Shown piece after piece: positions 27,747-37,403 of a DNA stretch of 64,000 bases. The translations under genes were made by a program, and so were the position numbers. How positions within the stretch are numbered: the stretch's first letter is position 1; each line of letters opens with the position of its first letter. The notes under the pieces were generated by a model. That model did not search any database. It was not told the origin of the DNA and was given only the letters and a program-made list of their open reading frames with translations. Source of the DNA: Bacteroides faecalis (lineage in GTDB: Bacteria > Bacteroidota > Bacteroidia > Bacteroidales > Bacteroidaceae); the NCBI RefSeq assembly GCF_003865075.1, contig NZ_BHWB01000014.1, positions 54,884-118,883 on the forward strand. Reading direction: 5' to 3'.

Positions 27747-28565
27747 TTATAAAAAACAGGAGAATGACTGTATGAGTTTGAGCAGCTCCTTGTTCGCCCG
27801 GCTGTCCACGGTGGCTTCCCGCCTCTCCTCAAACAAAGTAAGCGTTGCGGAGCATTCCCCGCAGATATCAATGCCGACTACACGTTCCTTTCGAAGGACA
27901 ATTGCCAGTAATTCCTCCAGTTCCTGCAGGCTGAAAGACCCTTGATCCCAGTCTGTTACTGCGGATGCCGGGTTCAGGACATCCTTGTCTATGGACAAGT
28001 AAACCGGTCCTTCAATATACGCAGAGGAGAAATTGTGCCAGCCCTTCTCGTGAGCTAACGTCGCTTCGCTATAAAAACTGACTCGTTGTCCGTATTCTTC
28101 CGGTACGGTGCGTATCAGTTTGTCCGATGCACCGACTATCACCACTTTCTTGCAAAGCATATTCCAGTCTAACATGTCTTTTACCCAGCTCCCACAAGAA
28201 AGCATGCCCTTGAACAAGGGAGGCTGCATGTCGGGGTGATGGTCGAATACAATCAGAGAGAACGGAACTCGAAGTTTGTCTGTCCATAATTTGGTCAGGT
28301 AATGATAATTGCCCGAATCAATGAAATGGATACCTTCCGCTGGATAACCGGCAATCACCCGCTTCAATTTTCGTATCCCCTCCTTGTCACAGTAACCTCT
28401 CGTTCCAGAAAGGTGACGGCAGTCTAGCCAAATGAACTGATTGTTCCGTGCAAATACCTCATGGGCATACACACCGGTGAAGTTCATGATGACAACCGGC
28501 CAGACGGTTTCTCGGTCCGCCTTCTTCTTACACCGTCCATTTGTCAGTAACTCTTGCTTATTCAT
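27747..28565 (-). CDS. Arginase/agmatinase-family hydrolase
   Basis: The ureohydrolase fold is indicated by FDHHPDMQ (first metal-ligand segment), LSIDKDVLNPASAVTDWDQG (second Asp-x-Asp motif, before the usual substrate loop) and GIDICGE near the C-terminus. The 272-residue length fits arginase, agmatinase or formiminoglutamase; substrate cannot be fixed from sequence. It lies 6 bp from the glucan phosphorylase start region and is part of the cluster. A role in nitrogen release or acid tolerance is an inference. Confidence 0.8.
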   Translation of the reverse strand: MNKQELLTNGRCKKKADRETVWPVVIMNFTGVYAHEVFARNNQFIWLDCRHLSGTRGYCDKEGIRKLKRVIAGYPAEGIHFIDSGNYHYLTKLWTDKLRVPFSLIVFDHHPDMQPPLFKGMLSCGSWVKDMLDWNMLCKKVVIVGASDKLIRTVPEEYGQRVSFYSEATLAHEKGWHNFSSAYIEGPVYLSIDKDVLNPASAVTDWDQGSFSLQELEELLAIVLRKERVVGIDICGECSATLTLFEERREATVDSRANKELLKLIQSFSCFL

Positions 28566-28571
28566 GTCCGT

Positions 28572-31130
28572 TCAGAACCATCGTACATAACAAAAATCTT
28601 GCCGGTGAGGTAACAGGGGATGGTTGGGATACATTCTGAATGCCTGTTTGAAGCTTCCAGCGCTGAACATTCTGGTTATTGCCTTGAAAGTGTATAGGTT
28701 TCCGTCTTTGGATGTCAAAGAAAAAGGAATGACCTCATGGATGCGATCCTCATTCTCCTCATGCCGTATAATGACCGATTCCAATCCGATCGCGTTGTCC
28801 AGCCCTTTCTCGTCAATGACGACCGTCATCTCGTATTCCTTACCAGCCTCCACCGTGGCGTCCAATCCTTTTCCCGCATTCACGGAAACGATTTCCACGG
28901 CATTCCATCTGCTGTCGACAGCTGCCTTCCAGCCGGCAAGCGTTTTCGCCTTTGCATAATTGTCCGCCGCCAAAACATGAAAGTGTTCCGACAACTTGTT
29001 GTAAAATCCGTCATAGTAGTCATCCAGCTGTCTTTTCATCGTGAAGCGGGGAGCTATTTGCGCAACCGAGTTCTTGATGTACTTGACCCAGGTTTCCGGA
29101 TAGTCTTTTTCTTTCCGTTCATAATATAACGGCAGGATATTATGTTCCAGCAGGAAATAAATTGTTTCCGCATCCAGTTGGTTCTGGTACTGTTCATCCT
29201 GATAGGTGGCCTTGTCGGTGATGGCCCATCCCGCCTCCTTGCGGTAGCCTTCGTACCACCAACCGTCCAGCACGGAGAAGTTGAGTACGCCGTTCATCAG
29301 AGCCTTCTCACCGGAAGTTCCGGAAGCCTCCGCAAGACGGGTGGGAGTATTCATCCAGATGTCAACCCCAGAAATAAGATGCCGTGCCAGGTCCATGTCA
29401 TAATTCTCAAGGAAGATGATTTTACCCAAGAATTCAGGACGGCGGGATATCTCCACAATCTGCTTGATGAGCCCTTGCCCGGCAGTGTCGTTTGGATGGG
29501 CTTTTCCTGCAAAGACAAACTGTATGGGATGTTCCTGATTGTTCACAATCCGCGCCAGACGATCCAAATCGGTAAACAAAAGATGAGCTCTTTTGTAAGT
29601 TGCAAAGCGCCTTCCGAAGCCGACAAGAAGAGCATTCGGATTAAACTTCTCGAAAATGGAGACACCCAATGCCGGGTCAACCTGGCTTTTGAGCCAGTCC
29701 CGGCCGCATTTCCACTTGATGTAGGATATCAGTTTGGTTTTCAACCTTTTCCGCATGTTCCATATCTCTTCATCGGGTATATTATAAACGCCTTTCCATA
29801 TTTCCTGATTGGACTGGTCGTTCATGAAATTCTCATCGAAATTGTCCTTAAACAGCTTTTTCCACTCCGCCGTACACCAAGTGGGAAAGTGTACGCCATT
29901 CGTCACATAGCCCACATGGTTCTCTTCCGGGAAATAGCCTTTCCAGAGAGGCGCGAACATCTGCTGTGAAACGGACTTGTGCAGCTTGCTGACACCGTTT
30001 ACCGCCTGGCTGGTTTTGCAGGCGAATACCGACATGCAGAAACGTTCTCCCTTGTTGCCCGGAGTTTGCCGTCCGAGGTTCATCAACTCGTCCCACGTAA
30101 TGCCCAGCTTATCAGGATATCCTTTCATATATTTATTGAAAAGCCCCTCATCGAAATAGTCATGGCCGGCAGGCACAGGTGTATGCACAGTGTAAAGCGA
30201 GGAAGCCCTAACCAGTTCCATGGCTTGTCCGAAGTCCAGGCCTTCGGATATATAGTCGCATAACCGCTGGATATTGATCAGTGCGGCATGCCCCTCGTTG
30301 CAGTGATATACATCTTTCTCGATGCCCAATACTTTTAATGTCATCATTCCTCCGATGCCGAGCAGTATTTCCTGCTTGAGCCGGTTTTCCCAGTCACCGC
30401 CATACAGGTGATGGGTAATCGGACGGTCGAACTCGCTGTTCAGTTCATTGTCCGTATCCAGCAGGTAGAGGGAAACACGTCCCACATTGGCCTTCCATAC
30501 ATTGGCATGGACCGTGAAACTGTCGGCATAGGGAACATGGATTACCAGTTGTCGCCCGTCAGGCTGCATCACTTTCTCTATCGGAAGCTGCCCGAAATTC
30601 TGTGGGTCATAATGAACCTGTTGCTGCCCGTCCATCGCCAGAGCCTGGTCAAAATAGCCATAACGATATAAAAGCCCTACAGCGCAGAGGTCTACGTTAC
30701 TGTCCGAAGCTTCCTTCAGATAGTCACCTGCCAATATGCCCAGACCGCCGGAATAGATTTTAAGAACCCTGTCCAGACCATATTCCATGCTGAAATAGGC
30801 AACTGACGGACGGCTGTGGTCCGGCTCCACATCAAGATACGCCTTAAAAGTGGAATATACGTTTTCCATCTTACGCATGAAGTTTCCGTCATGTGTCAGT
30901 GCCTCCAGCTCTTCATAATCCATCCGTTCCAGAAACAGTACCGGATTCTGTTCCGCCTCTTCCCATAGTTCCGGGTTCAAACCACTATATAAACTCTTCG
31001 CATCCTCGTTCCAGGTCCACCAAAGATTATGTGCCATCTCCGCAAATCTCCGCAATTCTGCCGGAAGGTGTGAACCGACTGTAATCTCCCTCCATTGTGG
31101 GACGTTTACATGATAACTTGAATATTCCAT
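28572..31130 (-). CDS. glgP: Alpha-glucan (glycogen) phosphorylase
   Basis: A GT35 enzyme, 852 residues, that releases glucose 1-phosphate from glycogen or maltodextrin. Seen are the DUF3417-type N-terminus (PAELRRFAEMAHNLWWTWN), VAYFSMEYGL, NEGHAALI, and the pyridoxal-phosphate region RLAEASGTSGEKALMNGVLNFSVLDGWW with its Lys. This long form is the one usual in Bacteroidetes and archaea. Downstream of the antiporter by 6 bp. In the cluster it supplies hexose phosphate to the pfkA and aldolase steps. Confidence 0.95.
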   Translation of the reverse strand: MEYSSYHVNVPQWREITVGSHLPAELRRFAEMAHNLWWTWNEDAKSLYSGLNPELWEEAEQNPVLFLERMDYEELEALTHDGNFMRKMENVYSTFKAYLDVEPDHSRPSVAYFSMEYGLDRVLKIYSGGLGILAGDYLKEASDSNVDLCAVGLLYRYGYFDQALAMDGQQQVHYDPQNFGQLPIEKVMQPDGRQLVIHVPYADSFTVHANVWKANVGRVSLYLLDTDNELNSEFDRPITHHLYGGDWENRLKQEILLGIGGMMTLKVLGIEKDVYHCNEGHAALINIQRLCDYISEGLDFGQAMELVRASSLYTVHTPVPAGHDYFDEGLFNKYMKGYPDKLGITWDELMNLGRQTPGNKGERFCMSVFACKTSQAVNGVSKLHKSVSQQMFAPLWKGYFPEENHVGYVTNGVHFPTWCTAEWKKLFKDNFDENFMNDQSNQEIWKGVYNIPDEEIWNMRKRLKTKLISYIKWKCGRDWLKSQVDPALGVSIFEKFNPNALLVGFGRRFATYKRAHLLFTDLDRLARIVNNQEHPIQFVFAGKAHPNDTAGQGLIKQIVEISRRPEFLGKIIFLENYDMDLARHLISGVDIWMNTPTRLAEASGTSGEKALMNGVLNFSVLDGWWYEGYRKEAGWAITDKATYQDEQYQNQLDAETIYFLLEHNILPLYYERKEKDYPETWVKYIKNSVAQIAPRFTMKRQLDDYYDGFYNKLSEHFHVLAADNYAKAKTLAGWKAAVDSRWNAVEIVSVNAGKGLDATVEAGKEYEMTVVIDEKGLDNAIGLESVIIRHEENEDRIHEVIPFSLTSKDGNLYTFKAITRMFSAGSFKQAFRMYPNHPLLPHRQDFCYVRWF

Positions 31131-31136
31131 AACATT

Positions 31137-32912
31137 TTACTTATTTGATAGTTCATGATTTTTTTCTGTGGAGGTTTCTCCTGTTTCCGGTTCTTCCTGT
31201 GGAAATGTCCCGGCTGTACCCTGGAAATTCTCGAGGAACTGTTTTTCCATACTTAGCGATCGTTTCCGTATCCGCTTGGAAAAATAGATAACGACAATGA
31301 TCAGGAAAGATAATATCAGTCCTGACCCCAAAGCGACATTGAAAAGACGGATGATGATACCCATTACGATAATGATACAGATCAACACCTTGATCACTAT
31401 CATTGATACCAGCAGCCCCCTGTTGAACCTGTTGTCCGCCCAAAGTTTGCGGAATTCGACGGAATTGTTTTTCTTCATGATGATGGCGCACAAAAACGGG
31501 GATATGATAAGGAGGACAAGAACGAAGCTCAGCAGGCTTCCTTTCATCCCCGGAATACGTCCCATTACCAGAGGATACGCATAGGAGAAGAACAGCGCTA
31601 TGAAAAACAGGCATACCACCAGATAAAGGGTGACGGATACCAACATGGACCTGATGAGCTTGTGCCAGGAGCCTTGATGTCTTGTGGTCATTGTTCCAGA
31701 AGAATAATGCGTCAGGTAATCTTTCAGGAATTGTGGCAAGTGCCTGTCTGCAAAACAGTAGACGGGATCCGACAGTCTTATCATATAAGGAGTAAGGAAA
31801 GTGGTGATGACCGATACTGCCACTATGACCGGATAAAGGTATTTGTCCATTACATTCAGACTGATTCCTAACGAAGCGATGATGAACGCAAACTCACCCA
31901 CTTGTGCCAGGGAAAAGCCGGCTTGTATCGCAATCTTTAGCGGTTGTCCGGAAAGCAACACGCCGAAACTCCCGAACAGGACCTGCCCGCATAGGACCAG
32001 TGCCGTCAGGATAAAAACAGGAACGGCATATTCCCATATCATGGCAGGGTCGATCATCATTCCCACTGATACGAAGAAAACGGAGGCGAACAGGTCCTTT
32101 ACCGGTTGCACGATATGTGCGATTTCTTCCGCTTTATCTGTTTCTGCCAGCAGGGATCCCATGACGAACGCACCCAGCGCGGCGGAGAATCCCGCCTTTG
32201 TCGCTATCATCACCATTCCCAGGCATAGTCCCAGGGAGGTTGTCAACAGTATTTCATTGCTAATAAAGCGGTTCAATCTTTTCAGAAGGGTAGGAATCAG
32301 ATAGATTCCCAATGCTGACCAGAAAATAAGAAAGGCCGCAAGTTTCAATATGCTCTCCAGCATTTCGAAGCCTTCAAAATGCTTGCCTACAGCCAATGTG
32401 GAGAGGACCACCATCATGATTACCGCCACCACGTCCTCAATGATTAGTATCCCCAGGACAATACCGGTAAATTTCTGATCGAGAAGCCCCATGTCACTGA
32501 ATGCTTTGAATACGATGGCGGTGGAGGACATGGACAGCATTCCGCCCAGAAAGATACAGCTCGTGTGTGAGAAGCCCATCGCATTGCCTGCCGTATATCC
32601 CAGGAACATCATGCCGCAGACGATGATAACAGTGGAGAATATGGCCGAGGCTCCCACACTTATCAGCTTTCTGAACGAGAAATCCAGTCCTATGGCGAAC
32701 AGGAGGAAAATAACACCGATATCCGCCCATATCTTGATATTGGCCTGGTCGGAAACAGTCGGGAATAGGGAAATGGAAGGACCTGCCATAATACCGGCCA
32801 CAATATATCCCACTATGACCGGCTGTCCCAGCCATTTGAAAATGACGGTTATGATACCGGCTATAATCAAGATAGTGGCAAGGTCTGATATTAAAGGGGC
32901 AACTTCCGACAT
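31137..32912 (-). CDS. Monovalent cation/proton antiporter (CPA2, Kef-type)
   Basis: Twelve or more membrane helices of the Na/H exchanger fold: LATILIIAGIITVIF, GYIVAGIMAGPSISLFP, IGVIFLLFAIGLDFSFRKL and GVSAIFS-like helices, then SLAQVGEFAFIIASLGI. After residue about 390 it has another membrane-rich segment instead of a KTN/RCK nucleotide-binding domain, so it is probably not gated by NAD or glutathione as KefB is. Likely exchanges K+ or Na+ for protons, serving pH or methylglyoxal/electrophile stress. Cluster member, 12 bp from pfkA. Confidence 0.88.
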   Translation of the reverse strand: MSEVAPLISDLATILIIAGIITVIFKWLGQPVIVGYIVAGIMAGPSISLFPTVSDQANIKIWADIGVIFLLFAIGLDFSFRKLISVGASAIFSTVIIVCGMMFLGYTAGNAMGFSHTSCIFLGGMLSMSSTAIVFKAFSDMGLLDQKFTGIVLGILIIEDVVAVIMMVVLSTLAVGKHFEGFEMLESILKLAAFLIFWSALGIYLIPTLLKRLNRFISNEILLTTSLGLCLGMVMIATKAGFSAALGAFVMGSLLAETDKAEEIAHIVQPVKDLFASVFFVSVGMMIDPAMIWEYAVPVFILTALVLCGQVLFGSFGVLLSGQPLKIAIQAGFSLAQVGEFAFIIASLGISLNVMDKYLYPVIVAVSVITTFLTPYMIRLSDPVYCFADRHLPQFLKDYLTHYSSGTMTTRHQGSWHKLIRSMLVSVTLYLVVCLFFIALFFSYAYPLVMGRIPGMKGSLLSFVLVLLIISPFLCAIIMKKNNSVEFRKLWADNRFNRGLLVSMIVIKVLICIIIVMGIIIRLFNVALGSGLILSFLIIVVIYFSKRIRKRSLSMEKQFLENFQGTAGTFPQEEPETGETSTEKNHELSNK

Positions 32913-32924
32913 AGGAGTAACATT

Positions 32925-33911
32925 TTATATGGACAACTCGTTAAGGACACGGATCAGGTTTTTGTCAATGGGCTTGTCGTTCTTGATAGCCTGGTCAAAA
33001 GGAACATAGACAATCTCATTGTTATGTATGCCTACCATGATATTGTGCTGGTCCTCCATCAGGGCCTGTATGGCGGCCTCACCCAGCCGGCTGGCCAATA
33101 TGCGGTCGTTGGCACTTGGCGCTCCTCCCCGTTGTAGATGTCCCAGGATAGAGACCCTGACATCATATCCGGGGTATTCCCTTTTTACCCGGTCGGCATA
33201 GTGCATGGCTCCGCCATTCTTATTGCCCGGGCTTTCCGTCACGATGACGATGCTGCTGTTCTTGGTCTTCCGGAATCCGCGTCCGATAAAAGTCTCCAGC
33301 TGATCCGCATCCGTCCGGTCTTCCGGAATAATGGCGGCCTCGGCTCCCGAGGCTATTGCGCTGTTCTGGGCGAGGAAACCGGCGTCGCGTCCCATCACCT
33401 CGACAAAGAAAATTCGGTCGTGCGAGGTGGCTGTATCCCGGATTTTGTCCACACACTCCACAATGGTGTTCAGGGCCGTATCATATCCGATTGTAAAATC
33501 GGTACCGTACAGGTCATTGTCGATGGTACCGGGCAGTCCTATGCACGTGACAGGGTATTCCTCGGCAAATATGCGGGCTCCAGTCAGTGAGCCGTCGCCC
33601 CCGATGACTACCAGCGCCCCGATTTTTTCTTTCCTCATGGTATCGTATGCCTCTCTGCGTCCTTCCGGGGTGGTGAACGCTTCGGAACGTGCCGTTTTCA
33701 GGATGGTTCCCCCACGCTGGATGATGCTGCTCACATCCTCGGTCGTAAGTTCCCTGGACTCGCCCGCTATCAGGCCTTCGTACCCTCTGTAAATTCCTTT
33801 GACTTTGAAGCCGTTGAAAATGGCGGTACGGGTCACGGCACGGATTGCCGCATTCATTCCGGAAGCGTCCCCTCCGGAAGTAAGGATTCCTATATATTCA
33901 TCTTTTTTCAT
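32925..33911 (-). CDS. pfkA: ATP-dependent 6-phosphofructokinase
   Basis: The commitment step of glycolysis, fructose 6-phosphate to the 1,6-bisphosphate. Motifs: ILTSGGDASGMNAAIRA, VVIGGDGSLTGA (the Gly of GGDGS favours ATP over pyrophosphate), PGTIDNDLYGTD with the catalytic Asp, GRDAGFLA and LGHLQRGGAPSANDR. Length 328 is standard. The gene lies 22 bp downstream of the ECF sigma gene. Probably an additional copy beside the housekeeping enzyme. Confidence 0.95.
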   Translation of the reverse strand: MKKDEYIGILTSGGDASGMNAAIRAVTRTAIFNGFKVKGIYRGYEGLIAGESRELTTEDVSSIIQRGGTILKTARSEAFTTPEGRREAYDTMRKEKIGALVVIGGDGSLTGARIFAEEYPVTCIGLPGTIDNDLYGTDFTIGYDTALNTIVECVDKIRDTATSHDRIFFVEVMGRDAGFLAQNSAIASGAEAAIIPEDRTDADQLETFIGRGFRKTKNSSIVIVTESPGNKNGGAMHYADRVKREYPGYDVRVSILGHLQRGGAPSANDRILASRLGEAAIQALMEDQHNIMVGIHNNEIVYVPFDQAIKNDKPIDKNLIRVLNELSI

Positions 33912-33933
33912 CTATCTCAGTTCTTGTTTTGTT

Positions 33934-34431
33934 TCATTCTGCCAATATAGCTTTCAGTTTTTTCCGGCAGTGAAAAATACGGCTCTTTATGGTTCCCAAA
34001 CTCACACCGGTTCTTTCCGCTATCTCACGGTATTTGAACCCTGACAGGTACATCTCAAAAGGTATGAAATGCGACTCCGGTATACTTTTGATGGCATTAC
34101 GTATCTTTTCCAGGTCATAGTTCCTGTCCACCTCCTCTGTACGGGACTCGTCCATGATCCGCGAATAATATGCAGGATCGGAGGATATGTACAGACGGGT
34201 ATGACCGACCTCCGCCCGGTAACCGTTGATAAACGTGTTACGCATGATGATAAACAGCCACCCTTTGAAATTTGTGTTCTTGTTGTAACTTTCTTTGTGA
34301 AGCATTGCCTTGAGCAGGGTATCCTGCAGCAGATCTTCCGCCTTCTCCCTGTCCGCTGTCAGTTTGTACGCGAAACGGAACAGTTCGTCCTGTACGCTAA
34401 GCAGCTCTTTTTCAAAATTGAATTCCTTCAT
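33934..34431 (-). CDS. ECF-type RNA polymerase sigma factor
   Basis: A 165-residue sigma70-family protein: region 2 (ELFRFAYKLTADREKAEDLLQDTLLKAML, then FKGWLFIIMRNTFINGYR) and region 4 (IPESHFIPFEMYLSGFKYREIAERTGVSLGTIKSRIFHCRKKL). No anti-sigma gene is visible next to it. It sits in the middle of the cluster between hsp20 and pfkA and may direct transcription of the cluster itself or of host stress genes; that is inference. Confidence 0.9.
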   Translation of the reverse strand: MKEFNFEKELLSVQDELFRFAYKLTADREKAEDLLQDTLLKAMLHKESYNKNTNFKGWLFIIMRNTFINGYRAEVGHTRLYISSDPAYYSRIMDESRTEEVDRNYDLEKIRNAIKSIPESHFIPFEMYLSGFKYREIAERTGVSLGTIKSRIFHCRKKLKAILAE

Positions 34432-34484
34432 CGGTTGTGCCGGTTCCCTGTTCCGGAAGTGCCTGTTAAAGGCCGGACGGCTCT

Positions 34485-34507
34485 CCGGACAGGAAAAGCC
34501 TGTCCGG
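34485..34507 (-). terminator. GC-rich hairpin between hsp20 and the sigma gene
   Basis: CCGGACAGG and its complement form a 9-bp stem around AAAAG. No T tract follows on the minus strand, so it may be an attenuator or mRNA-processing/stability element more than a full terminator. Confidence 0.4.
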
Positions 34508-34531
34508 CCTTACACCATTCCAGATATGGAA

Positions 34532-34960
34532 TTATTTAACCTCGATAGCCTTGGAAGTTTTTTGTTTTTCTTCCTCCTTCACTTTCGGGATTTCAATGGA
34601 CAGGATCCCGTGTTCGACTTTTGCGGAAATCTTATCCTTCTCCACGTTTTCAGGTAGCAGGATGGTCTGCTGGAACTTGGAATAAGAGAATTCGCGGCGG
34701 AGATACTTCTTGTCTTTCTTCTCCTCCTTCTTCTCTTCTTTCTTTTCCATGCAGATTGTCAGGTTGTTGTTTTCGTCAACATTCACCTTGAAATCATCCT
34801 TCGTCATTCCGGGAGCCGCCATTTCAACCTTGTAGTCCTTGTCATTCTCAATGACATTGATGGCAGGAGCCGTAACTCCCGTTTTTGCCAGCCACTCATT
34901 CTCGAAGAAATCGTTAAAAATACTCGGCAACCAGTTTGAATTTGTTTTTACAGGTACCAT
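34532..34960 (-). CDS. Hsp20/alpha-crystallin small heat shock protein
   Basis: A holding chaperone of 142 residues. The N-terminus (MVPVKTNSNWLPSIFNDFF) leads to an alpha-crystallin domain (NVIENDKDYKVEMAAPGMTKDDFKVNVDENN) and the closing GILSIEIPKVK motif. A low-complexity KKEEKKEEKKDKK insert lies in the middle. I chose the ATG at 34960 because AAAAAAGGAGGTAAAA directly precedes it, an unusually strong Shine-Dalgarno for this phylum, and the upstream MNILFINN extension is not family-like. Confidence 0.95.
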   Translation of the reverse strand: MVPVKTNSNWLPSIFNDFFENEWLAKTGVTAPAINVIENDKDYKVEMAAPGMTKDDFKVNVDENNNLTICMEKKEEKKEEKKDKKYLRREFSYSKFQQTILLPENVEKDKISAKVEHGILSIEIPKVKEEEKQKTSKAIEVK

Positions 34961-35036
34961 TTTTACCTCCTTTTTTAAATTGTTAATAAATAAAATATTC
35001 AAAAAGACAATACAAATCAGTCTGATTGACTGACTC

Positions 35037-35786
35037 TTATCGTCTGATCATACCTTGTTCGGCTACAGCCTCCGTCCGTCTCCGTATCTCCTCCTGGTCT
35101 CCGAGGAAATAGTCCCTGACAAGCACCGGCCGTTCATCAAATTCGAATACATAAGGTACTGCCGTGGGCAGGTTCAAGAGGGATATGTCCGTATCGGAAA
35201 TATTCTTGAGATGCTTGACTATCCCGCGCAGACTGTTTCCATGGGCAACGACAAGCAGGTTGTCCCTATGCATCAATGTGGGTAGGATGACACATTCCCA
35301 ATAGGGCATGACACGCATGACGGCATCCTTCAGGGATTCAGTCCGTGGCAGTTCCATTTCGGGAACACCGGCGTAACGGGTGTCGTTCCCCGGATAGCGG
35401 GGATCGTCTTCCTTCACCGGCTCGGGCGACACGCCGTAACTTCTCCGCCAGATATGGACTTGTTCCTCGCCATATTTGTCTGCTGTCTCCCTTTTGTTAA
35501 GTCCCTGAAGTATGCCGTAGTGTTTCTCGTTCAACCTCCAGCTTTTCTCCACCGGGATCCAGTCTTCATTGAGACGGTCCAGAACACAATTCAACGTTTT
35601 CACAGCCCGTTTCAGATAGGATGTGTAAGCCGCCTCAAAAGAGAATCCCGCTTCTTTCAGCATATCACCGGCTTTACAGGCTTCTGCGATCCCCTTATCA
35701 CTCAGGTCTACATCGGTCCAACCGGTAAAGCGGTTTTCCTTGTTCCATAGGCTCTCGCCATGTCTCAACAATACGATCCTTTTCAT
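35037..35786 (-). CDS. gpmA: 2,3-bisphosphoglycerate-dependent phosphoglycerate mutase
   Basis: Interconverts 3- and 2-phosphoglycerate. The phospho-His motif LLRHGESLWNKENRFTGWTDVDLSDKG is at the N-terminus; ERHYG-like LNEKHYGILQGLNK and AHGNSLRGIVKHL carry the other active-site residues. Length 249 is standard for the dPGM type. It lies 12 bp downstream of the aldolase gene and 76 bp upstream of hsp20. Confidence 0.95.
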   Translation of the reverse strand: MKRIVLLRHGESLWNKENRFTGWTDVDLSDKGIAEACKAGDMLKEAGFSFEAAYTSYLKRAVKTLNCVLDRLNEDWIPVEKSWRLNEKHYGILQGLNKRETADKYGEEQVHIWRRSYGVSPEPVKEDDPRYPGNDTRYAGVPEMELPRTESLKDAVMRVMPYWECVILPTLMHRDNLLVVAHGNSLRGIVKHLKNISDTDISLLNLPTAVPYVFEFDERPVLVRDYFLGDQEEIRRRTEAVAEQGMIRR

Positions 35787-35798
35787 GCCATATAGTTT

Positions 35799-36851
35799 TT
35801 ATGCAACGGTTATCGAAGGATCCAGATAGACATCCTGAATGGTGTTCAGAAGCGAGACCCCGTCTTTCATCGTCTTCTGGAAGGCTTTTCTCCCACAGAT
35901 AAGTCCCATACCTCCGGCACGTTTGTTCACCACTGCGGTTACGACGGCATCATGCAGGTCAGATGTCCCATGGGACTCGCCCCCCGAATTGATCAGGCCA
36001 ACCCTTCCCATATACCCGTTGGCCACCTGGTAGCGGCAGAGGTCTATCGGATGGTCGGAGACCAGTTCCGTATACATACGCCCGTCGGTCTTACCGAATC
36101 CGATGGCTTTAAAACCTCCATTGTTGGACGGCAGCTTCTGCTTCACGATATCAGCCTTGATGGTGACCCCGATATGGTTGGCCTGCCCTGTCAGATCTGC
36201 TGCCGCATGATAGTCAATCCCGTCTTTCTTAAAACTGCTGTTTCTCAGATAACACCACAATACCGTGGCCATCCCCAACTCATGGGCATATTCAAACGCC
36301 TGTGAGACCTCCACAATCTGGCGGCGGCTTTGTTCCGAACCGAAATAGATAGTTGCCCCCACGGCAACGGCACCCATGTTCCATGCCTCCTTCACTGTAC
36401 CGAACATGACCTGGTCATAACTGTTCGGATAAGTCAGCAGCTCGTTATGGTTCAACTTCACGATGAAAGGAATCTTATGGGCGTACTTACGTGCCACAGC
36501 TCCCAGAACTCCGAATGTGGATGCCACGGCGTTGCATCCTCCCTCGATAGCGAGTTTCACAATGTTCCCGGGATCGAAGTAAAGAGGATTGGGTGCAAAG
36601 GATGCTCCGGCAGAATGTTCTATCCCCTGATCCACCGGCAGGATGGAGACATACCCGGTATTGGCCAGACGCCCGTGCCCGTACAGGGCTTGCAGGCTCT
36701 CCAAGGTGCGTATATTCCTGTCGGAATCCACCCATGCCTTGTCTATCATATTCGGCTCGGGGATATGGATGAGTTTCTTGTCTATTGTCTTGCATACATG
36801 GTCCAGGTAGTATCCTGCCTGCGTTCCCAACAAATCAATAATCGTGCTCAT
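35799..36851 (-). CDS. fbaB: Class I fructose-bisphosphate aldolase (DhnA type)
   Basis: Cleaves fructose 1,6-bisphosphate by a Schiff base. The 350-residue protein has GYVSILPVDQGIEHSAGASFAPNPLYFDP, PFIVKLNHNELL with a candidate Lys, AVAVGATIYFGSEQS and GLINSGGESHGTSDL, typical of the archaeal-type class I enzyme. The ATG at 36851 is preferred; a longer frame to 37001 overlaps the ferritin gene and its extra 50 residues look non-coding. Metal-independent aldolase is a sensible choice for oxidative or iron stress. Confidence 0.93.
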   Translation of the reverse strand: MSTIIDLLGTQAGYYLDHVCKTIDKKLIHIPEPNMIDKAWVDSDRNIRTLESLQALYGHGRLANTGYVSILPVDQGIEHSAGASFAPNPLYFDPGNIVKLAIEGGCNAVASTFGVLGAVARKYAHKIPFIVKLNHNELLTYPNSYDQVMFGTVKEAWNMGAVAVGATIYFGSEQSRRQIVEVSQAFEYAHELGMATVLWCYLRNSSFKKDGIDYHAAADLTGQANHIGVTIKADIVKQKLPSNNGGFKAIGFGKTDGRMYTELVSDHPIDLCRYQVANGYMGRVGLINSGGESHGTSDLHDAVVTAVVNKRAGGMGLICGRKAFQKTMKDGVSLLNTIQDVYLDPSITVA

Positions 36852-36874
36852 GTCAGTCGTTTTTTTATTCCAAA

Positions 36875-37357
36875 TCAGGACTGGCGTTCCCCCAGTTTTG
36901 CATCCATGAAAAGGATGCCGCTCTCTCCGGCTTTCTTCATCAGGTTTACGATGTTCAGGAAATTCGCCTCTTCCTCCACCTGCTCCCTGACAAATCCCCA
37001 AAGAAAATCACGGGTGGCATTGTCTTTCTCCTCGGAAGCCAGATGTACCAGTTCGTCAATCAATCTGGAAACATGTCTCTCGTGTTCCAAGGCATGTTCA
37101 AAGACTTCGGTGGGACTGCCCCAACCCTGTGGAACCACATCGACCTTGTCCACTTTTGCCTCCGCCTCACGTTTGGCCATATATTCGGCGATGGCACATG
37201 CGTGTCCTGTCTCTTCCGCCGATTGCTTGCGCATCCAGCGGGCCATGCCGGAAAAACCTTCCTTTTCCAGATAGAAGGACATTGAAAGATACAGGTTGGC
37301 GGACCATAATTCCGCAGTAATCTGCCCGTTCAGGGCCTTTTGTAAATTCTCGGTCAT
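36875..37357 (-). CDS. ftnA: Ferritin
   Basis: Iron-storage protein of 160 residues with all expected ferroxidase ligands: Glu in ITAELWSANLYLSMSFYLE, the EETGHA pair (Glu and His), EHERHVS and the EQVEEE segment. Bacterial non-heme ferritin length. It would store iron and limit Fenton chemistry during oxygen exposure. Cluster member, 24 bp upstream of the aldolase gene. Confidence 0.95.
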   Translation of the reverse strand: MTENLQKALNGQITAELWSANLYLSMSFYLEKEGFSGMARWMRKQSAEETGHACAIAEYMAKREAEAKVDKVDVVPQGWGSPTEVFEHALEHERHVSRLIDELVHLASEEKDNATRDFLWGFVREQVEEEANFLNIVNLMKKAGESGILFMDAKLGERQS

Positions 37358-37403
37358 AATGAATCTAATTTTTAATGTTGGTACTATTTTTTATTTTTCA
37401 TAT

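Noticed and set aside
36852..37001. N-terminal extension of the aldolase frame
   Set aside because: It overlaps the ferritin gene, is Gly/Arg/Pro-rich without family similarity, and MSTIIDLLG at 36851 is the natural start.
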